In this document: piece after piece, positions 14,292 through 22,069 of the stretch
Layout of the letters: each line of letters opens with the position of its first letter
How positions within the stretch are numbered: position 1 is the first letter of the stretch
NCBI GenBank assembly: GCA_023230825.1
Contig: JALNWO010000007.1
Span: 1 to 29,577, forward strand
Direction of reading: 5' to 3'
Source: Acholeplasmataceae bacterium
GTDB lineage: Bacteria; Bacillota_I; Bacilli_A; Acholeplasmatales; Acholeplasmataceae
Length of the DNA stretch: 29,577 nt
The notes under the pieces: model-generated
What the model was told of the DNA's origin: nothing
The model's database searches: none
The model's input: only the letters and a program-made list of their open reading frames with translations
Made by a program: the position numbers and the translations under genes

Positions 14292-16092
14292 AATTATTGG
14301 TATTGACTTAGGAACTACAAACTCTGTTGTCTCCGTCATGGAAGGTGGCGAACCGAAAGTTATTACAAACGCTGAAGGGGGAAGAACAACCCCATCCGTT
14401 ATTTCCTTTAAAGGGGAAGACATCAGTGTTGGCGAAGTTGCTAAAAGACAATCAATTACAAACTTAAACACAGTATCATCCATTAAAAGACATATGGGTG
14501 AAAAAAATTACACGGTTGATATTGATGGAAAAAAATATACACCGCAACAACTTTCAGCGATGATTTTGCAAAACTTAAAGAAAACCGCTGAAGATTATTT
14601 AGGTGCTGAAGTGACGCAAGCCGTTATTACAGTTCCTGCTTATTTTAACGATGCAGAACGTCAAGCAACTAAAGATGCTGGTCGGATTGCAGGTTTAGAT
14701 GTAAAACGGATTATTAACGAGCCTACTGCAGCTGCTTTAGCTTATGGTATCGATAAAACCGATAAAGAACAAGTCATCTTAGTCTTTGACCTCGGTGGGG
14801 GAACATTTGACGTCTCCATTTTAAGACTTGCAGACGCAACATTCGAAGTCATTTCAACAGCAGGAAATAACAAACTTGGTGGCGATGACTTTGATACAGA
14901 AGTGATGAATTACTTAGTCGCGGAATTTAGAAGAGAAAATGGTGTTGATTTATCCAAAGATAAAATGGCAACACAGCGATTAAAAGATGCTGCTGAAAAA
15001 GCGAAAAAAGAATTAAGCGGCCTAACTACTACACAAATAAGCTTACCGTTTATTACGATGGGTGATGCAGGTCCACTTCATTTAGAAATGAATTTAACAC
15101 GAGCAAAGTTTGATGAGTTAACTGCTCATCTAGTGCAAAAGATTCAAACACCTTTAAGAAGAGCAATGTCAGACGCTAAATTAACTGCAAACGACATTAA
15201 TCAAGTGATATTAGTTGGTGGATCAACAAGAATTCCAGCGATTCAAGACGCTGTTAAACGTGAACTCGGAAAAGAACCAAACCGCAGTGTGAACCCAGAC
15301 GAAGTTGTTGCGATGGGTGCAGCCATTCAAGGTGGCGTTTTAGCGGGTGACGTAAAAGACGTTTTATTATTAGATGTTACCCCATTATCACTAGGTATTG
15401 AAACACTTGGTGGTGTTTTCACAAAATTAATTGAAAGAAACACAACCATTCCAACAACTAAATCACAAGTATTCTCAACAGCAGCTGACAATCAGCCAGC
15501 AGTTGATATTCATGTTTTACAAGGAGAACGCTCCATGGCTCAAGATAATAAAACCTTAGGACGTTTCCAATTAACTGATATTCCACCAGCACCTCGTGGT
15601 GTTCCCCAAATTGAAGTATCGTTTGATATTGATGCCAATGGTATTGTTTCTGTTAAAGCAAAAGATTTAGGAACAAATAAAGAACAAAGTATTACAGTCA
15701 CGGGTACAGGTGCCTTATCAGAAGCTGAAATCGATCGTTTAGTTAGAGAAGCTGAAGAACAAGCAGAAGCTGACCAACAAAAACGTGAAGCAGCCGATAC
15801 GAAAAATGAAGCTTCAAGTTTAATTTTCCAAACAAATAAAGCAATGAACGATTTAAAAGATGAAATTGATGAACCAACAAAAACAAAACTTGAAGGTCAA
15901 ATTAAAGATTTAGAAGAAGCCTTAAAAACCGATGATATCGCAGACATTCGTGCGAAAATTGAGATTTTAGAAAAAGACGCTCAAGAAATTGCTGTCAAAG
16001 CATATCAAAAGAACCAAGAAAACACGGCAACAACTGATGAAAAAGATGATGATAATCATAAAACAGTTGATGCTGAATTCGAAGAAAAATAA
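14275..16092 (+). CDS. dnaK: Chaperone DnaK (Hsp70)
   Basis: A 605-residue Hsp70, full length. The ATPase domain opens with [12 protein letters not shown] (phosphate loop from Asp11) and continues with the Hsp70 signatures [13 protein letters not shown] and [12 protein letters not shown]. The substrate-binding domain follows from about 390 ([13 protein letters not shown]), then the helical lid and an acidic tail ending in VDAEFEEK. The ATG at 14275 is used because GGAGTG lies 6 nt upstream and [11 protein letters not shown] is the family start; an in-frame ATG six codons earlier has no site. It overlaps grpE by 17 nt. Confidence 0.97.
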   Translation: MAKTNKIIGIDLGTTNSVVSVMEGGEPKVITNAEGGRTTPSVISFKGEDISVGEVAKRQSITNLNTVSSIKRHMGEKNYTVDIDGKKYTPQQLSAMILQNLKKTAEDYLGAEVTQAVITVPAYFNDAERQATKDAGRIAGLDVKRIINEPTAAALAYGIDKTDKEQVILVFDLGGGTFDVSILRLADATFEVISTAGNNKLGGDDFDTEVMNYLVAEFRRENGVDLSKDKMATQRLKDAAEKAKKELSGLTTTQISLPFITMGDAGPLHLEMNLTRAKFDELTAHLVQKIQTPLRRAMSDAKLTANDINQVILVGGSTRIPAIQDAVKRELGKEPNRSVNPDEVVAMGAAIQGGVLAGDVKDVLLLDVTPLSLGIETLGGVFTKLIERNTTIPTTKSQVFSTAADNQPAVDIHVLQGERSMAQDNKTLGRFQLTDIPPAPRGVPQIEVSFDIDANGIVSVKAKDLGTNKEQSITVTGTGALSEAEIDRLVREAEEQAEADQQKREAADTKNEASSLIFQTNKAMNDLKDEIDEPTKTKLEGQIKDLEEALKTDDIADIRAKIEILEKDAQEIAVKAYQKNQENTATTDEKDDDNHKTVDAEFEEK

Positions 16093-16136
16093 GCCAAAGC
16101 AAAATGTTTCTTGGCATAATTGGAGTTGATGCTTAA

Positions 16137-17252
16137 ATGGCAAAAAGAGATTACTACGATGTATTAGGAATAAAAAAAGGCGCAACTGAAGAAGAAATTA
16201 AAAAAGCATATCGCACCCTAGCAAAAAAATATCATCCTGATATTTCTAAAGAAGACGACGCAGAAGCAAAATTTAAAGAAGTTCAAGAAGCGTATGACAC
16301 ACTAGGGGATGCTCAAAAACGGTCACAATATGACCGTTTTGGCCATCAAGAAGGTCCTTTTCAAAATGGTCAAGGTTTTGGTGGTTTTGGTGGATTCGGC
16401 GATTTTGGCGATATCTTTTCCCAGTTTTTTGGCGGTGGTCAACGGACGCAACGCTATGGTCAATCAACGGGACCTCAACGCGGTAACGATTTAGAAAAAG
16501 GCATGACCATCGATTTTATGGAAGCGGCTTTGGGAACGAAAAAAACCATTTCCGTACAAATTGATGAGGAATGTCATGTTTGTCACGGCTTAGGAGCGGA
16601 GTCTGCTAAGGATATCGAAGTGTGTGATCGCTGTCATGGTGATGGCTTTATTAACGTCGATCAAAGAACGATGTTTGGAACCATGCGATCTCAACAAGTG
16701 TGTCCTAAATGTGGTGGACAAGGTAAAATTATTACGAAAAAATGTAATCACTGTAAAGGCAGTGGTCGTGAAAAAGTGACTAAGACGGTTGATGTTAATA
16801 TCCCAGCCGGTGTTGATACCAACATGAGTCTTAAAGTCGCAGGTTATGGTGATGGTGGCAGCCGTGGAGGTTCGAAAGGTGACTTATATTTAAACTTCCG
16901 CGTTCGTCCCCATAAATTTTTTAGACGAAACCATGACGATGTGATTTTAGAAGTCCCCCTTTCGCTCACACAAGCTGTCTTAGGGACTACAGTCGAAGTG
17001 CCAACGATTTATGGCGATGTTAACTTAAAGATACCTGCTGGAATTGAGCATGGAACCATTTTAAGAATGCGTGATAAAGGGATTGCTAATGTCCGTACCA
17101 AACGAAAAGGTGATCAACAAGTCGTTGTTCAAATTAAAACACCGAAGTCGTTAACGAGCGAAGAAAAGACTCTTTATGAAAAATTAGCGAAGCTTGAAGC
17201 GAAACAAAAAGATTCTGTTTGGGACAAATTTAAAAACATGTTTAAAAATTAA
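16137..17252 (+). CDS. dnaJ: Chaperone DnaJ (Hsp40, type I)
   Basis: A 371-residue type I J-protein that delivers clients to DnaK and stimulates its ATPase. The J domain (1-70) has the HPD motif at 33-35. A Gly/Phe-rich linker follows at about 75-105. The zinc region has four CxxCxGxG repeats: [24 protein letters not shown] and CNHCKGSG, all with Cys intact. C-terminal beta-domains complete it. The 44-nt gap after dnaK holds only a weak GCCAA/TTGGC hairpin, which may adjust the dnaJ level. The RBS is TTGGAG. Last gene of the heat-shock operon. Confidence 0.96.
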   Translation: MAKRDYYDVLGIKKGATEEEIKKAYRTLAKKYHPDISKEDDAEAKFKEVQEAYDTLGDAQKRSQYDRFGHQEGPFQNGQGFGGFGGFGDFGDIFSQFFGGGQRTQRYGQSTGPQRGNDLEKGMTIDFMEAALGTKKTISVQIDEECHVCHGLGAESAKDIEVCDRCHGDGFINVDQRTMFGTMRSQQVCPKCGGQGKIITKKCNHCKGSGREKVTKTVDVNIPAGVDTNMSLKVAGYGDGGSRGGSKGDLYLNFRVRPHKFFRRNHDDVILEVPLSLTQAVLGTTVEVPTIYGDVNLKIPAGIEHGTILRMRDKGIANVRTKRKGDQQVVVQIKTPKSLTSEEKTLYEKLAKLEAKQKDSVWDKFKNMFKN

Positions 17253-17268
17253 AGACCAAAATGATAAG

Positions 17269-17311
17269 GGAACCAAATGAAAGCGACTGATTGCTTAATG
17301 GTTCCTTTTTT
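17269..17311 (+). terminator. Terminator of the hrcA-dnaJ operon
   Basis: GGAACCA (17269-17275) pairs with TGGTTCC (17299-17305), with an inner AAGC/GCTT helix in the loop, and is followed by six T. Confidence 0.85.
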
Positions 17312-17325
17312 GCATGTCATTATTC

Positions 17326-17354
17326 TTGGGAAAGAAATGAAAAAATGATATAAT
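17326..17354 (+). promoter_or_regulatory. lplA: Promoter of lplA
   Basis: TTGGGA (17326-17331), a 17-nt spacer and TATAAT (17349-17354), with TGA forming an extended -10. AAGGAGG and the lplA start follow. Confidence 0.72.
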
Positions 17355-17382
17355 TTTGGTAGGTCAATAAGGAGGAAATGAG

Positions 17383-18375
17383 ATGATCTTAATTCGCCAT
17401 CATAACGAAGGCAATTTAAAACCTTATTTTTATTTTGCCCTTGAGGAATATCTTTTAAATGAAAAATTGAAACCAGGAGAAACTTATTTTTTTACTTGGG
17501 AAATTCATGGCGTCGTTGTCGGTAAAAACCAAGTGATAGAAAATGAAGTGAATCTAGAGTTTTTACGAGAAAATAATATTGATGTCTACCGCCGTCCAAC
17601 AGGTGGTGGTTGTGTTTATGCCGACCATCGCAACACGATGTTTTCCATTATTACTAAACGAGAAGATAACACGTTTAGCTTTAAAACCTATTTATCAAAA
17701 ATTATAGAATCGATGCGCTTACTAAATGTTGAAATCGAATTTAGTGGCCGAAATGACCTCCTTTTTGAAGGAAAGAAAATTTCTGGAAACGCCTTTTTAC
17801 AAAACAAAAACGGCATGTTAATGCATGGAACGTTTTTATATGATTGTGATTTAGAAACGATGGTTCGTGCTATTACTCCATCCGATGAAAAACTTGTAAG
17901 TAAAGGGGTTCAAAGTGTCCGTTCTCGTGTGGTTAATTTAAAGCCTTATTTAAATGGTATGACTCAAGAACAACTCATTAAACACTTTGAAAATACTTTA
18001 ACAAACAAAACCATCGAAATCACTCCAGAAGAAGTTGTAAAAATTAAAGAGATGGCAAAAAAATATGAAACAACGGATTGGATTTACAAAAAACAACCAC
18101 CCCACACAAAAACAATTAAAAAACGAATTCAAGGTGGTCTTTTTGAAGTCATGCTTGATTTACGAGAAGGTAAGATCCAAGGTTTCAAAATTTTAGGTGA
18201 TTATTTTGATATTCAACCAATTGAACCGTTTGAAAAACAGTTTATTGGCTTAGAATACACAGCAAAAACAATCAATGAAGTGATGGCTAAAAATAATCTT
18301 GCTAATTATATCTTAGATATAAACCAGCAACAATTCCACGATTTATTGTTAGAAGGCGTCCTTGTTGCAGAGTAA
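17383..18375 (+). CDS. lplA: Lipoate-protein ligase A
   Basis: A 330-residue ligase that activates free lipoate with ATP and attaches it to the lipoyl domains of 2-oxoacid dehydrogenases or GcvH. The core motif YRRPTGGGCVYAD (about 72-84) is the lipoyl-AMP binding loop. GRNDLLFEGKKISGNAF and MLMHGTFLYDCD follow, then KGVQSVRSRVVNL. The C-terminal accessory domain (about 245-330) is present, so this is a full-length two-domain LplA and not an LplJ-like truncation. AAGGAGG lies 7 nt before the ATG. It implies use of external or recycled lipoate. Confidence 0.93.
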   Translation: MILIRHHNEGNLKPYFYFALEEYLLNEKLKPGETYFFTWEIHGVVVGKNQVIENEVNLEFLRENNIDVYRRPTGGGCVYADHRNTMFSIITKREDNTFSFKTYLSKIIESMRLLNVEIEFSGRNDLLFEGKKISGNAFLQNKNGMLMHGTFLYDCDLETMVRAITPSDEKLVSKGVQSVRSRVVNLKPYLNGMTQEQLIKHFENTLTNKTIEITPEEVVKIKEMAKKYETTDWIYKKQPPHTKTIKKRIQGGLFEVMLDLREGKIQGFKILGDYFDIQPIEPFEKQFIGLEYTAKTINEVMAKNNLANYILDINQQQFHDLLLEGVLVAE

Positions 18376-18408
18376 TCTGACTGAAAAAGAAGAAATACCG
18401 AAAAATGT

Positions 18409-18438
18409 TTGACTAGTTATTCATACATTTGTTAAAAT
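18409..18438 (+). promoter_or_regulatory. Promoter of the 18466 gene
   Basis: TTGACT (18409-18414), an 18-nt spacer and TAAAAT (18433-18438), with TGT before the -10. It lies in the gap after lplA, where no terminator is visible, so read-through from lplA is also possible. Confidence 0.65.
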
Positions 18439-18465
18439 AAGATATAGATGAAAGGTGGTTGTCAA

Positions 18466-19161
18466 ATGAAAAAAGAGCGAACCAATCCAAAAAATGAGAA
18501 ACTCGAACCAGAAATTGATGTGACTAATCTCCAAGAAAATCCTGTTAAAAAAACTAAACCTAGAAGACAAAGAAAAAGACCAAAATATTCTAAAAAATAT
18601 TTCCGGAAGATGATTGGGAAACGGAAGAAAGCTTTTTATGAGTTTATCCAAGCTGATTATCAAACCGCAATTGCTCGTGGTGAACAACTATCAAGTCTAG
18701 AAAGCAAAGACTATGATCAAGCAATTGTCTTAACTGTTCCAGAGCCTTTTTATCCGGGCTCACGTGTCAATTATCGCCTCGATAAAACAGGTAAAAACAA
18801 CTACAACCAAATCCATGACCAAGCGTTGGTGACGATTTTATACTTTGGTGAAGATCACTTACATTACTATCAATCACAAATTGATCACCGGACCGGTCAT
18901 ATTGCCAATGACGTTTCTGGCGAAGTCAATTACTTTGACATCGTCCACATTCAGACGTATTTGAACTATGATAATATCGAAAAGCCAAAATACTTAATTT
19001 TAGATCTCTTTTTAGGATTAAGTGATGGAACCGATGTGACATTCCACTTAAGAAATCACCAACTTTTTGAAGGTTATGAACTAGAAGGGTTGTTAACACC
19101 AACCGAGCAAAGCATTCTCGATTTAATTAAACTTAAAGTCCGTCAAGCAAAACAAATTTAA
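18466..19161 (+). CDS. Unrecognised protein with a strongly basic N-terminus
   Basis: A 231-residue soluble protein with no family that I recognise. The first 60 residues are rich in Lys and Arg (KKTKPRRQRKRPKYSKKY, then KMIGKRKKAFYEF) and are probably disordered and nucleic-acid or ribosome binding (inference). The remaining 170 residues are an ordinary mixed fold with acidic segments, including PFYPGSRVNYRLD, ITLYFGEDHLHYY-like strands (read as ILYFGEDHLHYY), DIVHIQTYLNYDN and LILDLFLGLSDGTDVTFHL. The ATG at 18466 is used because AAAGGTGG lies 8 nt upstream; an earlier ATG at 18448 has no site. Its place between lplA and the DUF177-rpmF pair suggests, but does not prove, a translation-related role. 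Confidence 0.75.
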   Translation: MKKERTNPKNEKLEPEIDVTNLQENPVKKTKPRRQRKRPKYSKKYFRKMIGKRKKAFYEFIQADYQTAIARGEQLSSLESKDYDQAIVLTVPEPFYPGSRVNYRLDKTGKNNYNQIHDQALVTILYFGEDHLHYYQSQIDHRTGHIANDVSGEVNYFDIVHIQTYLNYDNIEKPKYLILDLFLGLSDGTDVTFHLRNHQLFEGYELEGLLTPTEQSILDLIKLKVRQAKQI

Positions 19162-19174
19162 ACCTACTTAATGA

Positions 19175-19203
19175 TTGACTTTTCTCCTTATCTTCTGTAT
19201 AAT
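19175..19203 (+). promoter_or_regulatory. Promoter of DUF177-rpmF
   Basis: TTGACT (19175-19180), a 17-nt spacer and a perfect TATAAT (19198-19203), 15-20 nt before the ribosome site of the DUF177 gene. Confidence 0.85.
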
Positions 19204-19224
19204 TGGTCCGTTGAGGTGATGTTT

Positions 19225-19656
19225 ATGAAAATTTCACTTGAGTCACTCAAAGATAAAACCTCATTGACTTTTACGTATGATTTTCAAGACTATATTAAAA
19301 ATGTAGAAGATATTTTAGAGATAGAGCCAGCAAAAATTCATCTTAAGTTACAACACGAAGAGGCGCAACTATCGGTCGTTTTAACGGTAGATGTTAAAAT
19401 GACCCTTGCTTGTGCAAAAACCTTTTTGCCTGTGCCCTACCATTTACAATTTACTGAAGATGTCATCTTTGGTTCAAACAATGATGTTGATTACGCTTTA
19501 TCTGATGACTTAGATCTTGCTGATATCATCTTTGGTTATATTATGAGTGAAAAACCATATGTAGTTTATCATCCAGATGCAAAAGAACTCCTTTTTGAAA
19601 AGGAAAAGAGTCCACATCCTGCATTTGCTGAGTTAACAGAATACTTGAAAAAATAG
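19225..19656 (+). CDS. DUF177 (YceD-family) protein
   Basis: A 143-residue DUF177 protein. The family mark is the segment [20 protein letters not shown], a strand followed by a Cys and a short basic/proline turn, then FTEDVIF and an acidic run [13 protein letters not shown], with the end [14 protein letters not shown]177 proteins are found next to rpmF in most bacteria and are linked to 23S rRNA and ribosome assembly. The ATG at 19225 has GAGGTG 6 nt upstream; the frame extends further 5' to 19171 but would cover the promoter. rpmF follows 11 nt later. Confidence 0.9.
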   Translation: MKISLESLKDKTSLTFTYDFQDYIKNVEDILEIEPAKIHLKLQHEEAQLSVVLTVDVKMTLACAKTFLPVPYHLQFTEDVIFGSNNDVDYALSDDLDLADIIFGYIMSEKPYVVYHPDAKELLFEKEKSPHPAFAELTEYLKK

Positions 19657-19667
19657 GAGGTGAACAG

Positions 19668-19859
19668 ATGGCTGTTCCATTTAGACGAACGGGAAAAACT
19701 GCGAAAAGAAAACGCCGTACGCATTACAAACTTAAAGCACCGGCACTCGTTGTTTGCCCACAAACTGGTGAATTCACACTTCCGCATCGTGTAACACCAA
19801 ACAGTGGTTATTACAAAGGTCAACAAGTATTAACCAAAAAAGAGGCGAAAGCTGACTAA
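19668..19859 (+). CDS. rpmF: Ribosomal protein L32, zinc-ligand-poor form
   Basis: A 63-residue L32 of the large subunit. The start [20 protein letters not shown] is the family signature. The zinc ribbon of canonical L32 (CxxC ... CxxC) is degraded: Cys30 remains, but the other three ligand positions are Thr33, Thr43 and Ser46 (CPQT and TPNS). It is therefore predicted not to bind zinc. AGGAGGTGA precedes the ATG. It forms a two-gene unit with DUF177 and ends in a terminator. Confidence 0.94.
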   Translation: MAVPFRRTGKTAKRKRRTHYKLKAPALVVCPQTGEFTLPHRVTPNSGYYKGQQVLTKKEAKAD

Positions 19860-19861
19860 AA

Positions 19862-19885
19862 GAAAGGGTACATCGGTACCTTTTT
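19862..19885 (+). terminator. Terminator of rpmF
   Basis: GGGTAC (19866-19871) pairs with GTACC (19876-19880) around a short loop, with flanking A/T pairs and five T. Confidence 0.82.
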
Positions 19886-19897
19886 CTTTTGCATAAA

Positions 19898-19926
19898 TTG
19901 ACAATACTTTCACTTTTCGTTATAGT
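19898..19926 (+). promoter_or_regulatory. rsmH: Promoter of rsmH
   Basis: A perfect TTGACA (19898-19903), a 17-nt spacer and TATAGT (19921-19926). It is one of the strongest promoters in the window. Confidence 0.88.
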
Positions 19927-19934
19927 AAAAGTGA
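19910..19934 (+). promoter_or_regulatory. Inverted repeat over the rsmH promoter, possible operator
   Basis: TCACTTTT (19910-19917) and AAAAGTGA (19927-19934) are perfect 8-bp arms with a 9-nt spacer. They surround the -10 box. The AAAGTG core is like the half-boxes described for MraZ in Mollicutes, but those are direct repeats and no mraZ is present here. Confidence 0.45.
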
Positions 19935-19955
19935 TATTTAAAAGGAAGAACGACT

Positions 19956-20852
19956 ATGAAACATGATTCAGTTTTATTAAATGAAGCGATTGAAGGTTTA
20001 AGAATTCAACCAAACGGAATATATGTTGATGGAACTTTAGGCGGCGGCGGTCATGCTGAAGCTATATTAAAACAACTAAAAACAGGTTTTTTATTTGCTT
20101 TTGATCAAGATCCATTTGCCATTGCTTATGCCCAAAAACGGTTAGAAAAATATCCACATTTTCAATTAATTAATCGTAATTTTATCCATCTTGAGGAAAG
20201 TCTCAATGAACTCGGTGTCACTCTAATCGATGGTTTACTTTTAGATTTAGGAATGTCCAGTTTTCAAATCGATGATGCAAATAGAGGGTTTAGCTATTTA
20301 GAGGAAACCTCCCTTGATATGAGAATGGATCCAAACCAAACCTTAACAGCTGAAACCATTGTCAATACATACGAATTTGCTGAACTTAGACGGATTTTTA
20401 CCGTTTATGGTGAAGAAAAGATGGCTCATCAAATTGCGAAACGTATTGTTGATTCAAGACCACTTAAAACAACGAGTGATTTAGTCAAAATTACTGATCA
20501 AGTTAATCGTAATCAAAAAGGTCATAGTGCCAAACGGGTGTTTCAAGCATTAAGAATTGCAGTTAACAATGAACTCGACGTTTTAGAAGCTGTTTTAAAA
20601 CAAGCACTCCGTGTTGTTAAACCAGGTGGTCGAATTGTCGTGATTTCTTTCCATTCATTAGAAGATCGAATTGTCAAACATTTCTTTAAAGAAGAAAGCA
20701 CATCAAAACTTCCAAAGAATTTTCCTGGTTTAATCGATGAAACATTTAATTTAAAAGTAATCACAAGAAAACCCATTTTACCAACAGAAGCAGAAATGAA
20801 CGAAAATCCTCGAGCAAAGTCAGCAAAACTTAGAATTGCTGAGCGAATATAA
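19956..20852 (+). CDS. rsmH: 16S rRNA (cytosine-1402-N4) methyltransferase
   Basis: A 298-residue RsmH (MraW), which methylates the base N4 of C1402 in the ribosomal P site. It starts with the family KHDSVLLNEAIEGL. The SAM-binding loop is DGTLGGGGHAEAIL (about 25-38), followed by GLLLDLGMSSFQIDD and NRGFSY. The end has GGRIVVISFHSLEDRIVK and ENPRAKSAKLRIAER, both typical. AAGGAAG precedes the ATG. In most Firmicutes rsmH sits between mraZ and ftsL-pbp; here it has its own promoter and terminator and no cell-division neighbours. Confidence 0.96.
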   Translation: MKHDSVLLNEAIEGLRIQPNGIYVDGTLGGGGHAEAILKQLKTGFLFAFDQDPFAIAYAQKRLEKYPHFQLINRNFIHLEESLNELGVTLIDGLLLDLGMSSFQIDDANRGFSYLEETSLDMRMDPNQTLTAETIVNTYEFAELRRIFTVYGEEKMAHQIAKRIVDSRPLKTTSDLVKITDQVNRNQKGHSAKRVFQALRIAVNNELDVLEAVLKQALRVVKPGGRIVVISFHSLEDRIVKHFFKEESTSKLPKNFPGLIDETFNLKVITRKPILPTEAEMNENPRAKSAKLRIAERI

Positions 20853-20877
20853 AAAAAAGGCGCATGCCTTTTTTTGT
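20853..20877. terminator. Bidirectional terminator between rsmH and the Fur-family gene
   Basis: AAAAAGGC and GCCTTTTT form a hairpin around GCAT, with T runs on both strands. The genes are convergent. Confidence 0.8.
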
Positions 20878-20897
20878 TAAACTTCACCAATATTGTT

Positions 20898-21317
20898 TTA
20901 TTTCTTTTTATGCGCTGAAACAATAATACGGATATATTCTAAGTCAAGATCTTGAAAAGCTTCATGATTGACTAAATAATCAAAGATTTCAGGGCTGTTC
21001 ACTTCAGTAATTTCATTCGTTTCTTTATTGAGAATATGGATATGGCTATCAACACTGTGCATCGGGTTGTCCATCGCCAAATCGTAATATTTTACATTGT
21101 CAATATATATTTCGACAACCATTTTATGTTCCATTAAAAACTCAAGGTTATTATAAATGGTTGATACATTATAAAAGCCACGGCTTGCTAAAGCCTTTTG
21201 AATTTCTTTGAAAGTCAAGTGCTTATTTTCAAGAATCTCTATCATCGCTTTACGAGATTTTGTTAGTCGGAGTCGTTCTGATCTAATTTTATTAAAATAT
21301 CTTTCTTTTAAATCCAT
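20898..21317 (-). CDS. Fur-family metalloregulator without cysteines
   Basis: A 139-residue Fur/PerR-type repressor. The winged helix is RLTKSRKAMIEILE, HLTFKEIQKALASRG and NVSTIYNNLEFLMEHKMV. The regulatory metal ligands of PerR/Fur appear to be kept: His33, Asp79, His92, His94 and Glu105. The Cys4 structural zinc site is absent: both Cys of the CxxC after HxHxx are Asn97 and Thr100, and the whole protein has no Cys. Glu at 105 is Fur-like; PerR has Asp there, which matters for peroxide sensing. The ATG at 21317 is chosen because AAGGGTG lies 6 nt upstream; a GTG 3 codons earlier is the alternative. Monocistronic, divergent from nadD. The metal sensed is unknown. Confidence 0.88.
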   Translation of the reverse strand: MDLKERYFNKIRSERLRLTKSRKAMIEILENKHLTFKEIQKALASRGFYNVSTIYNNLEFLMEHKMVVEIYIDNVKYYDLAMDNPMHSVDSHIHILNKETNEITEVNSPEIFDYLVNHEAFQDLDLEYIRIIVSAHKKK

Positions 21318-21365
21318 ATGTCGCACCCTTTCGTTCTTTTTTCTAGCTTCAATTATTGCACCTAC

Positions 21366-21393
21366 ATTATATCAATTATAGTTATTAATACAA
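21366..21393 (-). promoter_or_regulatory. Promoter of the Fur-family gene
   Basis: On the minus strand TTGTAT (21393-21388), a 16-nt spacer and TATAAT (21371-21366), with TGA before the -10. The interval contains a second TATAAT-like block, and the A+T-rich repeats could be an operator for self-regulation, but no clear Fur or Per box is seen. Confidence 0.55.
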
Positions 21394-21435
21394 AGCAAAA
21401 CGCTTGATTGTCGACTCTTAAAGCGGTTTTAAAAT

Positions 21436-21459
21436 GGTATAAAAGTGATGATTTTTACC
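21436..21459 (+). promoter_or_regulatory. Imperfect palindrome upstream of nadD
   Basis: GGTATAAA at 21436-21443 faces TTTTTACC at 21452-21459, giving seven of eight matching arm positions in a 24-bp element 42 nt before the nadD start. It may be an operator for NAD synthesis. It does not obviously match a NiaR or NrtR site. Confidence 0.35.
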
Positions 21460-21476
21460 AACATTAAGATGAATTA

Positions 21477-21485
21477 TGTTATAAT
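21477..21485 (+). promoter_or_regulatory. Extended -10 promoter of nadD-nadE-mnmA
   Basis: TGTTATAAT is a perfect TGN-TATAAT with a poor -35. The predicted start, about 7 nt downstream, leaves a leader of only about 8-10 nt before the nadD ATG at 21501. Confidence 0.5.
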
Positions 21486-21500
21486 ATGGTTGGTGATTTT

Positions 21501-22067
21501 ATGAATATCGTTTATGGGGGATCCTTTAATCCACCCACCCTTGCCCACTTGAAAATTGTTGAAACTTTATGGCAACATTTTCCTGAGGCTCACATAATTA
21601 TTTTGCCGGTAGGAAATGATTATCGCAAGCCAGAACTTGCGCCCTTTAAGCACCGACAAGAGATGCTTAAACTCTTATTTAAAGACTATCTCAATAAAAT
21701 CACAATTTCTTCTTTAGAGGCTGATGTTGGCTTTAAAGGTACAGTTTATGCTCTAGATAAGTTAAAAGAGTCTTATGATAACCTTGCCTTTGTTGTAGGT
21801 TATGATCACTTGCAACAGCTAGATACATGGATTGAAGCAAAACGATTACTAGCAACATATCCTTTGATTTTAATTGATCGTAATTTAAAATTAAACCGAG
21901 CTTTAATTGAAGAAAAATTTAAAGCTTTTGACCATCAATTTTATTATTTAGAATTTGATATGGATGTTTCGGCATCAAAAATCAGAGAAAATAGCGAACA
22001 ATATCGACACTTTACAACTGATCCTGTTTATCGTTATTTAAAAAAATATCGTTTGTATGAGGAGTAA
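21501..22067 (+). CDS. nadD: Nicotinate-nucleotide adenylyltransferase
   Basis: A 188-residue NadD that makes deamido-NAD from nicotinate mononucleotide and ATP. The nucleotidyltransferase loop is GGSFNPPTLAHL (6-17), with Thr and His at the conserved positions. FVVGYDHLQQLDTWIEAKRLL follows, and SASKIREN near residue 160 is the ISSTxIR-like motif that binds the phosphates. GGTTGGTG is a modest ribosome site before 21501; an ATG at 21486 overlaps the -10 box and is rejected. First gene of the nadD-nadE-mnmA unit. Confidence 0.93.
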   Translation: MNIVYGGSFNPPTLAHLKIVETLWQHFPEAHIIILPVGNDYRKPELAPFKHRQEMLKLLFKDYLNKITISSLEADVGFKGTVYALDKLKESYDNLAFVVGYDHLQQLDTWIEAKRLLATYPLILIDRNLKLNRALIEEKFKAFDHQFYYLEFDMDVSASKIRENSEQYRHFTTDPVYRYLKKYRLYEE

Positions 22068-22069
22068 TT

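Noticed and set aside
16093..16136. Regulatory hairpin between dnaK and dnaJ (GCCAA/TTGGC)
   Set aside because: Only five pairs and mismatches inside; too weak to call as a feature.
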